A stretch of 64,000 bases of DNA from Thalassotalea sp. HSM 43 (GCF_004752005.1 NZ_CP038493.1:2380302-2444301), one strand, 5' to 3'; positions 18,023-28,133 are shown, numbered from the stretch's first letter. Numbers and translations are program-made. Notes: a model not told the origin generated them from the sequence alone.

Positions 18023-21000
18023 ATGTTGGCGATGATAGATGCGGCGATTGTCCGCACCCGATCCATCTTATTGATATTTGCGTTGCTGTTGATCAGCGGC
18101 GCACTTACCTATATCGACATTCCCAAGGAATCAAACCCAGATATCACCATACCGCAAATCTATGTGTCGATGGTCCATGATGGCATTTCTCCTGAAGACG
18201 CTGAGCGCATGCTGGTTAGGCCGATGGAAAATGAGCTTAAATCCATTGAAGGCATTAAAGAAATGCGCGCGGTTGCCAGCGAAAGCTATGCCAGTATTAC
18301 CCTTGAGTTTGTGCCCGGTTTCGATGCCAAAGAGGCGCTTGCTGATGTGCGAGACAAAGTCACCTTAGCGAAAGCCAAATTGCCTGATGAAACTGAAGAA
18401 CCAGTGGTTCGAGAAGTCACCATGGCCAACCAACAACCGGCGGTAACAGTGTTTTTATCCGGTCCGGTTACCGAGCGAGGCTTGATTACCTTAGCAAGGA
18501 GCTTAGAAGATAAAATTGCCAGCATGCCACAGGTATTAGAAGTCGATATTGGTGGTGATCGCGAAGATATGTTGGAGATCATCGTCGACCCATTGCTTAT
18601 GGAAAGTTATGGGCTTGATCAAAACGATATTTTTAACTTGGTTACCCGCAACAACCGTTTGGTGCCTGCTGGTACCATGGACACCGGACGTGGCCGTTTT
18701 GCCATTAAAGTGCCGTCGGTGTTTGAAACAGTAAAAGATTTAATGGAACTGCCGATTAAAGTCGACGGTGATAGAGTCATCACCTTTGCTGATTTGGCTA
18801 TTGTCCGCCGCTCCTATAAAGATCCTACTGAATACGCCCGTATCAATGGCGAGCGTGCGGTGTCTATTGAAGTGAAAAAACGCCCTGGGCAAAACATTAT
18901 TGAAACCGTCGATAATGTCAAAGCGTTAATTGAAACGGAGCGCCAAGCTTGGCCGCAACACATTCAAGTCAACTATACCGGTGACCAATCTCGCTTTGTG
19001 AAAAGCATGTTGAGTGATTTGCAAAATAACGTGATCTCAGCCGTCGTATTGGTGGTTATTGTCATTGTCGCAGCGCTTGGCGCACGAACCGCCAGTCTGG
19101 TCGGTTTGTCTATACCGGGATCATTTTTAACCGGTATTTTGGTGCTGGCGGTATTTGGCTTGACCGTTAATATTGTGGTTCTATTTGCCTTAATCATGGC
19201 GGTCGGCATGCTTGTTGACGGCGCTATTGTAGTCACCGAGTTTGCCGACCGGCAAATGGGTGAAGGCATGAATAAAGAGCAAGCTTATGCCTTGGCAGCA
19301 AAACGAATGGCATGGCCAATCATTGCCTCAACCGCGACCACATTAGCAGCCTTTGCTCCGTTATTGTTCTGGCCAGGGATGATGGGTGAATTCATGAAGT
19401 TCATGCCAATAACCCTCATTGCGGTATTAACGGCATCACTGCTTATGGCGTTAATTTTCGTGCCAACCATGGGCGCCCTATGGGGTAAACCACGGCCAAT
19501 AAGCGCCAAGCAAAAACAACAATTACTGTTGGCAGAAAGCGGTGATTTAAGCAAAATAAGCGGTTTTATGGGCAAGTATCTGCGCCTGTTAACGCTGGCG
19601 ATACGCCATCCAGCAAAAGTACTCGCTTTTACCTTATTGCTAGCCGTGACGGTGTTCACCAATTATTGGAGCTCAGGTCTAGGTAGTGAATTTTTCCCGG
19701 ATGTTGAACCTGACGGCATTAACGTTATTGTGCGTTCGTTTGGCGATCTGTCAATTGATGAAAAAGATGAAATCATGCGCGAAATTGAACGTCGCGTACT
19801 TGATATTGAGGCGATCAAATCGCTTTATACGCGCGTCGGCGGCGAAGATATCGTCGGTCGTTTGCGGGTTAACTTAATGAATTGGCAGTTCCGTGAGTCG
19901 GCCGAGGATGTGGTGCAGGATATTCATCGTCGAGTCGACAACTACGCCGGTGTGCAAGTGGAAGTGCGCAAAGATAAAATGGGGCCGCAGCAGGGCAAGG
20001 ATATCGCATTAGAATTATCATCTCGTTATCCAGATAAGTTACAAGATGCGGTGCGCAAGATTTCTCAAGCGATGATGGCCAGCGACAAATTTATTAATGT
20101 CGAAGATGGCGGTTCAAAGCCTGGCATCGAGTGGCAATTAAAAGTCGATCGTGCGTTAGCGGCCACCTTCAGTGCTGATGCGACCTTGGTCGGTACCTCA
20201 GTACAAATGGTTACCAATGGTTTGAAGCTCGGTGAATACCGCCCAGATGATGTGGACGATGAATTAGATATTCGTGTGCGTTTTCCACCTGAGAAACGCA
20301 GCATTACTCGTTTGGATGAACTGCGTTTAAAAACCAATGATGGTTTAGTGCCGGTGACTAATTTTGTCGAGAAAAAGGCGGCACAAAAAGTTGATGTGAT
20401 TCGTCGAATTGATTCACGTCGAGTGATTACCATTCAAGCGGATATGGCACCAGGGGTTTTGTTATCTCAAGAATTGCCAAAATTACAACAAGATTTAAAG
20501 CAACTGGATGTTGATTGGTATAGCGTTGCCGTTAAGTTCACTGGCGAAAATGAAGATCAGCAGGAGTCACAAGACTTTTTGCTTAATGCCTTTGGCGTTG
20601 CCTTGTTTGTTATGGCGATTATCTTGGTGACCCAATTTAATAGCTTTTATCAATCGTTTTTGATTCTATCGGCGGTGTTATTTTCAACCGTAGGTGTGTT
20701 CTTAGCGCTGCTCATTGCCGGTAAACCATTTGGCATTGTCATGTCAGGGCTGGGGGTGATTTCATTGGCCGGTATTGTGGTTAATAACAATATCGTTCTG
20801 ATCGATACTTATAATGTGTTACGGGCCCAAGGCTTGGCGGCAAAAGATGCCATTTTACGCACCGGCGCGCAACGTTTACGACCGGTGTTATTGACCACAA
20901 TTACCACCATATTGGGTCTAATGCCCATGGTATTACAAATGAATATCGATTTTGTTGGCCGTGATATCAGCTTTGGCGCACCGTCAACTCAGTGGTGGGC

Positions 21001-21151
21001 ACAATTGGCCACAGCCGTGGCTGGCGGCTTAGCATTTGCTACCTTGCTGACGTTGATCTTAACCCCTTGTTTATTAGCCATACGTGACTATAAACATCAG
21101 CCGAAAAAGCATGTACAATGGCAACCGGCTCCAGCCTTTGAAGAAGTTTAA
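18023..21151 (+). CDS. RND efflux transporter permease (AcrB-like family)
   Basis: This 1042-residue protein has the usual twelve-span layout with two large periplasmic loops. The N-terminus (IVRTRSILLIF, IPKESNPDI) and VFLSGPVTERG are typical of a broad RND subfamily in marine gammaproteobacteria. In TM4 the AcrB Asp407-Asp408 pair appears as VDGAIVVTEF, so only one aspartate remains. In TM10 the AcrB lysine 940 position is Asn (IVVNNNIVLID). The TM11 arginine (RLRPVLLTT) is kept. Substrates cannot be told from sequence. The start codon touches the stop of the adaptor gene. Confidence 0.9.
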   Translation: MLAMIDAAIVRTRSILLIFALLLISGALTYIDIPKESNPDITIPQIYVSMVHDGISPEDAERMLVRPMENELKSIEGIKEMRAVASESYASITLEFVPGFDAKEALADVRDKVTLAKAKLPDETEEPVVREVTMANQQPAVTVFLSGPVTERGLITLARSLEDKIASMPQVLEVDIGGDREDMLEIIVDPLLMESYGLDQNDIFNLVTRNNRLVPAGTMDTGRGRFAIKVPSVFETVKDLMELPIKVDGDRVITFADLAIVRRSYKDPTEYARINGERAVSIEVKKRPGQNIIETVDNVKALIETERQAWPQHIQVNYTGDQSRFVKSMLSDLQNNVISAVVLVVIVIVAALGARTASLVGLSIPGSFLTGILVLAVFGLTVNIVVLFALIMAVGMLVDGAIVVTEFADRQMGEGMNKEQAYALAAKRMAWPIIASTATTLAAFAPLLFWPGMMGEFMKFMPITLIAVLTASLLMALIFVPTMGALWGKPRPISAKQKQQLLLAESGDLSKISGFMGKYLRLLTLAIRHPAKVLAFTLLLAVTVFTNYWSSGLGSEFFPDVEPDGINVIVRSFGDLSIDEKDEIMREIERRVLDIEAIKSLYTRVGGEDIVGRLRVNLMNWQFRESAEDVVQDIHRRVDNYAGVQVEVRKDKMGPQQGKDIALELSSRYPDKLQDAVRKISQAMMASDKFINVEDGGSKPGIEWQLKVDRALAATFSADATLVGTSVQMVTNGLKLGEYRPDDVDDELDIRVRFPPEKRSITRLDELRLKTNDGLVPVTNFVEKKAAQKVDVIRRIDSRRVITIQADMAPGVLLSQELPKLQQDLKQLDVDWYSVAVKFTGENEDQQESQDFLLNAFGVALFVMAIILVTQFNSFYQSFLILSAVLFSTVGVFLALLIAGKPFGIVMSGLGVISLAGIVVNNNIVLIDTYNVLRAQGLAAKDAILRTGAQRLRPVLLTTITTILGLMPMVLQMNIDFVGRDISFGAPSTQWWAQLATAVAGGLAFATLLTLILTPCLLAIRDYKHQPKKHVQWQPAPAFEEV

Positions 21152-21202
21152 TAAGCCTGACTGACAATCCGTATGGTCAGGCATGCATGTTGGGATACAT
21201 TT

Positions 21203-22627
21203 ATGATGAATAAAGTTTTGTCGCTAACGGTTTCGTTAGCACTTTTGGTTACCGGTTCGGTATCAGCAAAACAAGCCTCGGTTCTTAGCGAAGAACAACG
21301 AGCGCAATTGACACAATTGGGCCAGACCGCCTTGAGCTCAGATTTAGCCTATGAAATTGAAGAGTCATTAACCACTGAAGTTGGTGCGCGTATGATTGGT
21401 ACCGAAGGTGACAAACGTGCCATAAAGTGGGCTGTAGAAAAGATGCAAAGTCTTGGCTTTGATAAAGTCTGGACTGAAGAGGTTGCTCATTTCCAGTGGA
21501 TTCGTGGCGACGTTGAAGCAAAAGTATTGGCGCCATTCCCACAACCTGTAAAGGCCATTGCCTTAGGTGAAAGCGTTGGTACCGGTGATAAAGCCATTGA
21601 AGCTGAGGTTATTCATTTTAATACATTGGCTGATCTAGAAGCTGCTGAAGCAGATAGCCTAACAGGCAAGATTGCCTTTGTATCTTACCGTATGGAACGC
21701 TTTAAGACCGGTAAAGGTTATGGCAAAGCGGTAGGTGCGCGAGTACGTGGTGCCAGCGTTGCTGCACAAAAAGGTGCCGTTGGTTTTATTATGCGTTCTG
21801 TCGGTACCGACGATAATCGTACCCCACACACAGGTATTACCCGTTATGAAAATGGCGTAAAACGTATCCCAGCGGTTGCGTTATCAAACCCTGATGCGGA
21901 CCTGTTGGTAAATCAATTTAAACGTAATAAGCCCGTGCAATTTTCTTTAAAAGTGACGGCGATGCGTAACGAAGTGGTTACGGTAAAAGGCGCCAACGTT
22001 ATTGGTGAAATCACCGGTTCAGAATTGCCAGAGCAAATCGTTGCCCTTGGTGCTCACCTTGATAGTTGGGACGTAGGCACTGGTGCCATTGATGATGGTT
22101 TAGGTGTTGCTATGGTTATGGCGGCTACGGCTCATATTGGTAAATTAGCCGAGCGTCCAAAGCGTACTATTCGTGTTATTTTATTTGCCGGTGAAGAAGT
22201 TGGCCTATTAGGTGCTAAACAGTATGTCATCAATCAAAAAGACACCTTAGCGAACCATGTTATCGCTGCAGAGTGGGACTTTGGTCTTGGTAAGATTTAC
22301 GCGATGCAGTCTAATGTTGCCGATGCAGCGGTACCAGCTATTGATGAGCTGGCGTCGTATCTAAAACCATTGGGTGTGGCATACAATACTGCCAACCAAG
22401 GTCGTGGCCAGTCTGATATGGGCTTGGTGACCGACAAAGGCGTTCCTGCGATGAACTTTACCCCAGATGGCACTCGTTATTTCGATATTCACCATACCGA
22501 GAACGATACCTTGGATAAAGTTAATCCAGAAGATTTGCAGCAAAACACTGCGGTATATACCATTTTCGCTTATTTTGCCGCTCAAGCAGACACCGAGTTT
22601 CGTTCAAGCGAGTCTGCTAGCAAGTAA
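21203..22627 (+). CDS. Secreted M28-family zinc aminopeptidase with PA domain
   Basis: This 474-residue exported peptidase has a clear signal peptide (about 1-22, ending SVSA). A protease-associated insert is seen at about 130-260. The M28 metal site follows: H285 in GAHLDSWD, D297/D298 in GAIDDG, E331/E332 in FAGEEVG, D359 in AEWDFG and H430/H431 in FDIHHTEND. All expected ligands are present. It probably removes N-terminal residues from peptides in the periplasm or outside the cell. The ATG at 21203 gives the signal peptide directly; an in-frame start at 21173 would add a non-signal leader. A strong terminator follows. Confidence 0.88.
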   Translation: MMNKVLSLTVSLALLVTGSVSAKQASVLSEEQRAQLTQLGQTALSSDLAYEIEESLTTEVGARMIGTEGDKRAIKWAVEKMQSLGFDKVWTEEVAHFQWIRGDVEAKVLAPFPQPVKAIALGESVGTGDKAIEAEVIHFNTLADLEAAEADSLTGKIAFVSYRMERFKTGKGYGKAVGARVRGASVAAQKGAVGFIMRSVGTDDNRTPHTGITRYENGVKRIPAVALSNPDADLLVNQFKRNKPVQFSLKVTAMRNEVVTVKGANVIGEITGSELPEQIVALGAHLDSWDVGTGAIDDGLGVAMVMAATAHIGKLAERPKRTIRVILFAGEEVGLLGAKQYVINQKDTLANHVIAAEWDFGLGKIYAMQSNVADAAVPAIDELASYLKPLGVAYNTANQGRGQSDMGLVTDKGVPAMNFTPDGTRYFDIHHTENDTLDKVNPEDLQQNTAVYTIFAYFAAQADTEFRSSESASK

Positions 22628-22650
22628 CAAATAATTTACAAATGAAAAAG

Positions 22651-22681
22651 AAAAGGCCAATATCAGATATTGGCCTTTTTG
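22651..22681 (+). terminator. Rho-independent terminator after the M28 peptidase gene
   Basis: A 13-base perfect stem AAAAGGCCAATAT/ATATTGGCCTTTT with a CAG loop ends in a T run. Confidence 0.9.
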
Positions 22682-22730
22682 TTATTTGGCCTAAAATGAG
22701 TTTGTGAAAACCCAATAAAAAGGAAAAAAT

Positions 22731-23597
22731 ATGAATCGACTATGGAAGTTCACCGCAGCGGCGACACTATGTTTGTTTACCACAATCGCCAGTGCGAAAT
22801 CACCAGTTTGGCAAGTCAGTAAAGACGGTCAGACGGTTTATCTTGGTGGTACCGTGCATGTACTGGCGCAAAGTGATTACCCATTACCTGAAGCGTTTGA
22901 GCACGCGTATAGTAAATCACAGATACTGGTTCTTGAAATGGACATGAGTGCCACGCAAACGCCGGCATTTCAGCAACAAATGATGAAGAAGATGACCTAT
23001 CAGGATGGTCGAACCTATGAAGATGTTTTAAAACCTGAAACCGTGAAACGCCTTAATACCTATATGACCGAGCGTCAGTTGCCCATTGCTCAGTTAAAAC
23101 CGTTAAAGCCATCGATGTTGTCGATTACCTTGACCATGATTGAACTGCAACGTCTTGGTATTGGCGGTACCGGTGTTGATATGTTCTACACCATGCGCGG
23201 CAATAATGATGATAAATCCTTTAAGTTTTTAGAGCTGCCAGAAGAGCAAATAGAGTTTTTGGCCAATATGGGTCAAGGTTATGAAGATGAATACATCAAT
23301 TACACCTTAGATGATATGGGTCGCCTAGCGGATATGATGGCAGAAATGAAAGCTGCATGGCGCGACGGTGACAGCCAAGCTCTGTTTGATTTAGCGGCGA
23401 AAGATTGGAAAGACAAATTTCCAAAATCATACAATTCATTGATTGTGACTCGCAACAATAATTGGATTGATGATATCGAAAGCTATTTCAAAACCGATGA
23501 AGTGGAATTCGTTCTAGTCGGTGCCCTGCATTTAGTCGGTAGTGACGGTGTATTAAAAACCTTAAAAGATAAAGGTTATACCGTAAAGCAATTATAA
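22731..23597 (+). CDS. TraB/GumN family protein, exported
   Basis: This 288-residue protein has a signal peptide (about 1-22, ending ASA) and the TraB/GumN (PF01963 type) core. The GGTVHVL motif is at 39-45, a conserved glutamate follows in LVLEMDM, and a C-terminal VLVGALHLVG motif carries a histidine. The family shares a fold with Tiki/haem-binding proteins and some members are proposed metalloproteases, but the role in this organism is unknown. It is monocistronic, with terminators on both sides. Confidence 0.85.
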   Translation: MNRLWKFTAAATLCLFTTIASAKSPVWQVSKDGQTVYLGGTVHVLAQSDYPLPEAFEHAYSKSQILVLEMDMSATQTPAFQQQMMKKMTYQDGRTYEDVLKPETVKRLNTYMTERQLPIAQLKPLKPSMLSITLTMIELQRLGIGGTGVDMFYTMRGNNDDKSFKFLELPEEQIEFLANMGQGYEDEYINYTLDDMGRLADMMAEMKAAWRDGDSQALFDLAAKDWKDKFPKSYNSLIVTRNNNWIDDIESYFKTDEVEFVLVGALHLVGSDGVLKTLKDKGYTVKQL

Positions 23598-23617
23598 ATT
23601 AATCGCTTGTCATTATT

Positions 23618-23657
23618 AAAAAGGCTCAACGGTTAGCGATAACGTTGAGCCTTTTGT
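23618..23657 (+). terminator. Terminator between the TraB/GumN gene and the b561 gene
   Basis: The stem AAAGGCTCAACG/CGTTGAGCCTTT with a loop of about 11 bases is followed by TTGTTTT. A-rich sequence on the other arm lets it act for the convergent cytochrome b561 gene too. Confidence 0.8.
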
Positions 23658-23681
23658 TTTCAATATATTTTACTGACGCAA

Positions 23682-24338
23682 TTAATAGCTGGCGTAAGAC
23701 ATACCTAAATAATAGAGCATGGCGGCAACGAACAACCATATAATGGTCGGCAATAACGCCGATTTAAAATTGTGCTCAGTGACCGCATGTTTAACCGGCA
23801 CATTCTTTTTACCGGTAATAATTGCTTTGATGACATTATCACCACGTATTAAATGCAAAATACCGGCTAGGGCATGAATGGCTACCAAAATCAGTAAAAT
23901 ATCGAAATTACTAGCATGCAGACTGTCCATGAATTCAACCGTACTTTCGCTGACAAATGCGTAAAGCGGGCCTTCTGCCAACACATCATCGGTGGCAAAC
24001 AGGCCGGTTATGATTTGCAGAAATAAGGTGCCTAACAATGCCAACACCATGTAACCGCCAACCGGGTTATGACCTTGATGCGGCTGGACTATCAGGTTAC
24101 TCCGCCAAGCTTTTAACACTCGCCAAGGGGATTTGATAAAGTGGCCAAATCTTGATGTGTCGCTGCCACAAAACCCCCAAATAATGCGAGTAATCCATAG
24201 GCCGGCCAAGGCGAATCCGCACTGAAAGTGCAATTCAAAGTCAGCATTATCACCGCTATACCAAAGCAAACCGAGAAGTATCAGCTGGCTGATATGATAT
24301 AAGCGAGTAAAGTTATCCCAAACACGTATTGACTGCAT
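23682..24338 (-). CDS. Cytochrome b561 family membrane protein
   Basis: This 218-residue, four-span di-haem b-type cytochrome of the bacterial b561/hydrogenase b-subunit type begins WDNFTRLYHISQ, with the first ligand histidine in helix 1 (H15). Further candidate haem histidines occur in FELHFQCG and near DSLHASNFDILLILVAIHALAGILHL. Such proteins pass electrons from the quinone pool to periplasmic partners. The ATG at 24338 follows GGTAA and leaves a short gap after the b562-like gene, with which it forms a unit. An in-frame TTG at 24371 would overlap the upstream gene. Confidence 0.85.
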   Translation of the reverse strand: MQSIRVWDNFTRLYHISQLILLGLLWYSGDNADFELHFQCGFALAGLWITRIIWGFCGSDTSRFGHFIKSPWRVLKAWRSNLIVQPHQGHNPVGGYMVLALLGTLFLQIITGLFATDDVLAEGPLYAFVSESTVEFMDSLHASNFDILLILVAIHALAGILHLIRGDNVIKAIITGKKNVPVKHAVTEHNFKSALLPTIIWLFVAAMLYYLGMSYASY

Positions 24339-24358
24339 AATGGTTACCGCGGGCGAAC

Positions 24359-24790
24359 TTACTCGTCGCAATCCATTTTAAAGGCTTTATGACCTTTCTT
24401 TGCGGTTTTACCAATTTTACCGATTGCCGCTTTGCGTTCAGCATCATCTTTGGCAGCGATTAGTTCCATGGTCGCTTCTTCAAGTGCAGCCATGCCTTTT
24501 TGGTAATCGTTGAACTGTTTCTTTTGCTCTTCGCTTAGTTCTTTTTTATCTGAAATAGACAATGGCACTAAAGTATCGCTTTCACGAATGTTCGACAATA
24601 ACGCTTTTGCGGCGTCGTCTAGTAATTCTTGTTCACCACGTTTAAATGAATTTTTAATCGCCTTCATGTTGTTCTTCATGTCAGACATGATGCGTGCAAG
24701 CTCTGTTTCGCCACACATAGGGTGAGCTGCAAATGCAGTCGACATGGTTGAAAGGCTGATCAGGGCGCCGAGTAATACTTTTTTAATCAT
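24359..24790 (-). CDS. Cytochrome b562/c'-like periplasmic four-helix protein without CxxCH
   Basis: This 143-residue exported protein has a signal peptide at about 1-21 and a helical, charged body. The N-terminal helix (ELARIMSDMKNNMKAIKNS) offers methionines and the C-terminal helix has a single histidine, H134, in AKKGHKAFK. This is where cytochrome c' has CxxCH, but both cysteines are missing, as in cytochrome b562. C26 and C141 near the two ends could form a disulfide. I infer a non-covalent b-type haem protein. The next gene encodes a b561 membrane cytochrome, which would make a fitting electron partner. Confidence 0.6.
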   Translation of the reverse strand: MIKKVLLGALISLSTMSTAFAAHPMCGETELARIMSDMKNNMKAIKNSFKRGEQELLDDAAKALLSNIRESDTLVPLSISDKKELSEEQKKQFNDYQKGMAALEEATMELIAAKDDAERKAAIGKIGKTAKKGHKAFKMDCDE

Positions 24791-24891
24791 TTTATACTTC
24801 CTTTAGTTAACTTTATTCGATTTTACTTTTATCGGCAGCGTTACCCGCCGACACCTAGCAAATTAAATTCAAGCCACATTTAAATTTAAGG

Positions 24892-24900
24892 TGGTATACT
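24892..24900 (+). promoter_or_regulatory. Predicted extended -10 promoter for rnr
   Basis: TGG-TATACT fits an extended -10 element (TGn followed by TATAAT-like). It lies 26 bases before the rnr GTG. No good -35 is seen, as is common for extended -10 promoters. Confidence 0.45.
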
Positions 24901-24926
24901 AACTAAAAAACCAGACAGATCAAATC

Positions 24927-27335
24927 GTGAAATCTAAAGATCCCAATTTTCAGCGCGAAGCTGCCAAATATGACAAACCAATTGCCAGTCGAGAATATAT
25001 TCTAAATCTTCTCGAACAAAAGGGTTTTCCAATGAGCCTGGCGCAAATCATCAAAGCCTTGGGGTATCGCGAGGAAGAGCAAAAAATTGCCATTAAACGT
25101 CGTTTAAGAGCGATGGAAAATTCTGGTCAATTGGTTTTTACCAAATTTAAGCAATACGCCATTGCCACAGAAAAACAAATTATTACCGGTCAAGTTATCG
25201 GTCATCGAGACGGCTTTGGTTTCTTAAAACCAGATACTGGCGATAAAGATTTGTTTATCCCATTCTATGAAATGCGTAACTTGATCCATGGTGATGTAGT
25301 TGAAGCGCGCGTTACGGCAAGTGACGATGCCAAAGGTCGCCAAGAAATTAAAGTGCTTGATGTGCTGGTGCCTCGTAAAGAAAAAATCATTGGCCGCATA
25401 TTTGTCGAGAATTCGGTGATCACGGTTGTGCCTGAAGACGCGCGTATATGCCATGAGATCATCATCCCTAGCGACAAACGCCTTGGCGCCCGTCATGGCA
25501 ACATGGTTATCATTGAATTGGTTCAGCGCCCGTCAAAGCGCAGTACCGCCTTGGGTAAAGTGGTGGAAGTGCTCGGTGAGCATATGGCACCGGGCATGGA
25601 AGTGCAGGTGGCAATACACAGTCACGACATTCCGCATAGCTGGCCGCAGGCTTTGCTTGAAGAAATCGACAATCTTGATAGTGAAGTCGATGAAGCCGCT
25701 AAGCAGGGGCGCGTCGATCTGCGTGATTTACCCTTAGTAACCATAGATGGTGAAGACGCGCGCGATTTCGATGACGCCGTTTATTGTCAGAGTAAGCCTT
25801 CCGGTGGTTGGCGTTTGTGGGTCGCTATCGCCGATGTCAGTTATTACGTTCGACCTGGTACCGCATTAGATGAAGAGGCGATTAAGCGCGGTAATTCAGT
25901 ATACTTCCCAAATCAAGTTGTCCCTATGCTACCGGAAGTACTCTCTAATGGTTTGTGTTCATTAAACCCTGACGTTGACCGCCTATGTATGGTGTGTGAG
26001 ATGACGGTTAGTGCCAATGGTAAATTAACCGGCTCTAAGTTTTATCCGGCATTAATGCGCTCGCATGCACGTTTTACCTACACCAAAGTCGCTGCCATAT
26101 TAGACGGTGATAAAGAACTGCGCCAACAATATGCCGAGCAAGTTAGCGATCTTGAGCAATTGCACGCTATGTATCATGCCCTAGTGCATGCACGTCGCAA
26201 TCGCGGTGCAATAGAATTTGAAACCGAAGAAGTACGCTTTATTTATAATGCTAATCGTAAAATTGACTCAGTGGAACCTGTGGTGCGCAACGATGCACAC
26301 AAAATCATTGAAGAATGTATGATTCTGGCAAACGTATCTACCGCTAAATTTATCGAGAAGCATCAAAAGCCGGGCTTATTTCGTGTTCATGACAAGCCAA
26401 ATTCAGAAAAATACAACAACCTTGTCAGCTATTTAGCTGAACTTGGTATTGAATTAGCCAAGAAAGAAGAGCCTGAGCCACAGGATTTTGGTGAAATAGC
26501 TGGGCGTATTGCCGAGCGACCAGATAAAGAGTTGATTCAAACAATGATGCTGCGCTCGATGAAACAAGCAGTATATCAGGCTGAGAATATCGGTCACTTT
26601 GGATTGGCCCTGCCGCAATACGCGCACTTTACCTCGCCAATTCGTCGTTATCCGGACTTGGTGGTACACAGGGTCATTAAAGCCGTACTTGAACAGCAGC
26701 AAACTGACAGCGTCAACGCCGGCTATCACACCTATGATGAGCAACAAGTCACCGAATTAGGCGAGCACTGCTCAATGACCGAACGTCGTGCAGATGAAGC
26801 AACACGTGAAGTGGCTGACTGGCTTAAGTGTGAGTTTATGCGAGACCATGTCGGTGATACCTTCACCGGGGTTATTGCCACGGTCACTAACTTTGGTTTC
26901 TTCACCCGCTTGCAAGACTTTCATATCGAAGGCTTGGTACACATCAGCTCTTTGGGCAAAGACTTTTATTCACATGATGAAGTACGGATGTGCTTGGTTG
27001 GTGAAAAAACCAAACAAACCTACCATGTTGGCGATATCGTCAGTGTGCAAGTGGCAGCGGTAAATCTTGAAGAGAAGAAAATTGATCTTATTTTGGCCGG
27101 CGATAATGCGGTATTAGAGCGTGCCGGTAAAAACCTTCGCAAGAAGACAAAGAATGCCAACAAGAAGGCCGCTAAAAAGGCTGAACAAGGCCCTGATGTA
27201 TGGTCGCGAGGTTCGGCTAAAACAAACCAAGATGATAAACCAGCGAAAAAGAGCAAAAGCAAGTCTAAAGCGAGCCGTCGCAACAAGGCAAAACCAAGGC
27301 CTGGAAAGAATGCGCGCAAACGCACAAAATCTTAG
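24927..27335 (+). CDS. rnr: Ribonuclease R
   Basis: This 802-residue 3'-5' exoribonuclease of the RNB family degrades structured RNA. In order it has an N-terminal winged-helix domain (SREYILNLL), two cold-shock domains (GHRDGFGFL), the RNB core with active-site aspartates in DGEDARDFDD (274-283), an S1 domain from about 640, and a Lys/Arg-rich tail (about 735-802). The start is GTG at 24927, supported by the family N-terminus. rlmB follows by 39 bases, as in E. coli. The upstream nsrR gene found in enterics is absent. Confidence 0.96.
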   Translation: MKSKDPNFQREAAKYDKPIASREYILNLLEQKGFPMSLAQIIKALGYREEEQKIAIKRRLRAMENSGQLVFTKFKQYAIATEKQIITGQVIGHRDGFGFLKPDTGDKDLFIPFYEMRNLIHGDVVEARVTASDDAKGRQEIKVLDVLVPRKEKIIGRIFVENSVITVVPEDARICHEIIIPSDKRLGARHGNMVIIELVQRPSKRSTALGKVVEVLGEHMAPGMEVQVAIHSHDIPHSWPQALLEEIDNLDSEVDEAAKQGRVDLRDLPLVTIDGEDARDFDDAVYCQSKPSGGWRLWVAIADVSYYVRPGTALDEEAIKRGNSVYFPNQVVPMLPEVLSNGLCSLNPDVDRLCMVCEMTVSANGKLTGSKFYPALMRSHARFTYTKVAAILDGDKELRQQYAEQVSDLEQLHAMYHALVHARRNRGAIEFETEEVRFIYNANRKIDSVEPVVRNDAHKIIEECMILANVSTAKFIEKHQKPGLFRVHDKPNSEKYNNLVSYLAELGIELAKKEEPEPQDFGEIAGRIAERPDKELIQTMMLRSMKQAVYQAENIGHFGLALPQYAHFTSPIRRYPDLVVHRVIKAVLEQQQTDSVNAGYHTYDEQQVTELGEHCSMTERRADEATREVADWLKCEFMRDHVGDTFTGVIATVTNFGFFTRLQDFHIEGLVHISSLGKDFYSHDEVRMCLVGEKTKQTYHVGDIVSVQVAAVNLEEKKIDLILAGDNAVLERAGKNLRKKTKNANKKAAKKAEQGPDVWSRGSAKTNQDDKPAKKSKSKSKASRRNKAKPRPGKNARKRTKS

Positions 27336-27374
27336 AATTCACCAAGTAACACAGTAAAAGAGAACAATCGACAC

Positions 27375-28133
27375 ATGGCTAAGCAAGATGAATTAGTATT
27401 TGGTATCCACGCCGTTAATTCCCTAATCAAACGGGCCCCTGAGCGCTTTATTGAAATTTGGTGTCTCAAAGGCCGGGAAGATGAGCGCATGATGCCGATC
27501 ATTAATTTGGCTCGTAAATACGGTGTTGCCGTACAATTTACCCATCGTAAGGCGATGGATGACAAAAGCGGCGGTGAGCAACATCAAGGCGTTATTGCCA
27601 GAGTTAAGCCTGGTAAGGTTTATAGCGAACAAGACCTTGATACGATATTGAATGATGCAACAGCGCGTGGTCAGGTACCTTTCTTTTTGGTGTTGGATGG
27701 GGTAACTGATCCGCACAATCTTGGTGCCTGTTTACGTAACGCCGACGCCGCTGGCGTGCAAGCTATCATCGTGCCAAAAGATAACGCGGCACGCATCACC
27801 TCAACTGTGCGTAAGGTGGCGGTAGGTGCGACTGAAACCGTACCATTAGTGCAAGTGACTAATTTATCCAGAGCATTAAAACAATTGCAACAGCTTGGTG
27901 TTTGGGTGGTCGGCACCGCTGGAGAAGCTGAACATAGCGTATATGAGTGTAAGTTGCTCGGGCCAATGGCATTGGTTATGGGCGCAGAAGGCAAGGGCAT
28001 GCGTCGTCTGACGCGAGAAACCTGTGATGAGTTGGTAAAGTTGCCAATGGCAGGTTCAGTCTCCAGTTTGAATGTATCGGTTGCCTCAGGCATCTGTTTA
28101 TTTGAAATTGTTCGACAACGTCTTCACAGCTAA
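27375..28133 (+). CDS. rlmB: 23S rRNA (guanosine-2'-O-)-methyltransferase RlmB
   Basis: This 252-residue SPOUT methyltransferase modifies G2251 of 23S rRNA in E. coli. The N-terminal substrate-binding domain ([11 protein letters not shown]) is followed by the knotted SPOUT domain with [27 protein letters not shown] and [10 protein letters not shown]. It lies 39 bases after rnr and is probably co-transcribed with it. Confidence 0.95.
   Translation: MAKQDELVFGIHAVNSLIKRAPERFIEIWCLKGREDERMMPIINLARKYGVAVQFTHRKAMDDKSGGEQHQGVIARVKPGKVYSEQDLDTILNDATARGQVPFFLVLDGVTDPHNLGACLRNADAAGVQAIIVPKDNAARITSTVRKVAVGATETVPLVQVTNLSRALKQLQQLGVWVVGTAGEAEHSVYECKLLGPMALVMGAEGKGMRRLTRETCDELVKLPMAGSVSSLNVSVASGICLFEIVRQRLHS

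Noticed and set aside
27671-28093. Antisense open frame of 140 codons within rlmB
   Set aside because: rlmB on the plus strand has all SPOUT motifs; the antisense product has no recognisable features.
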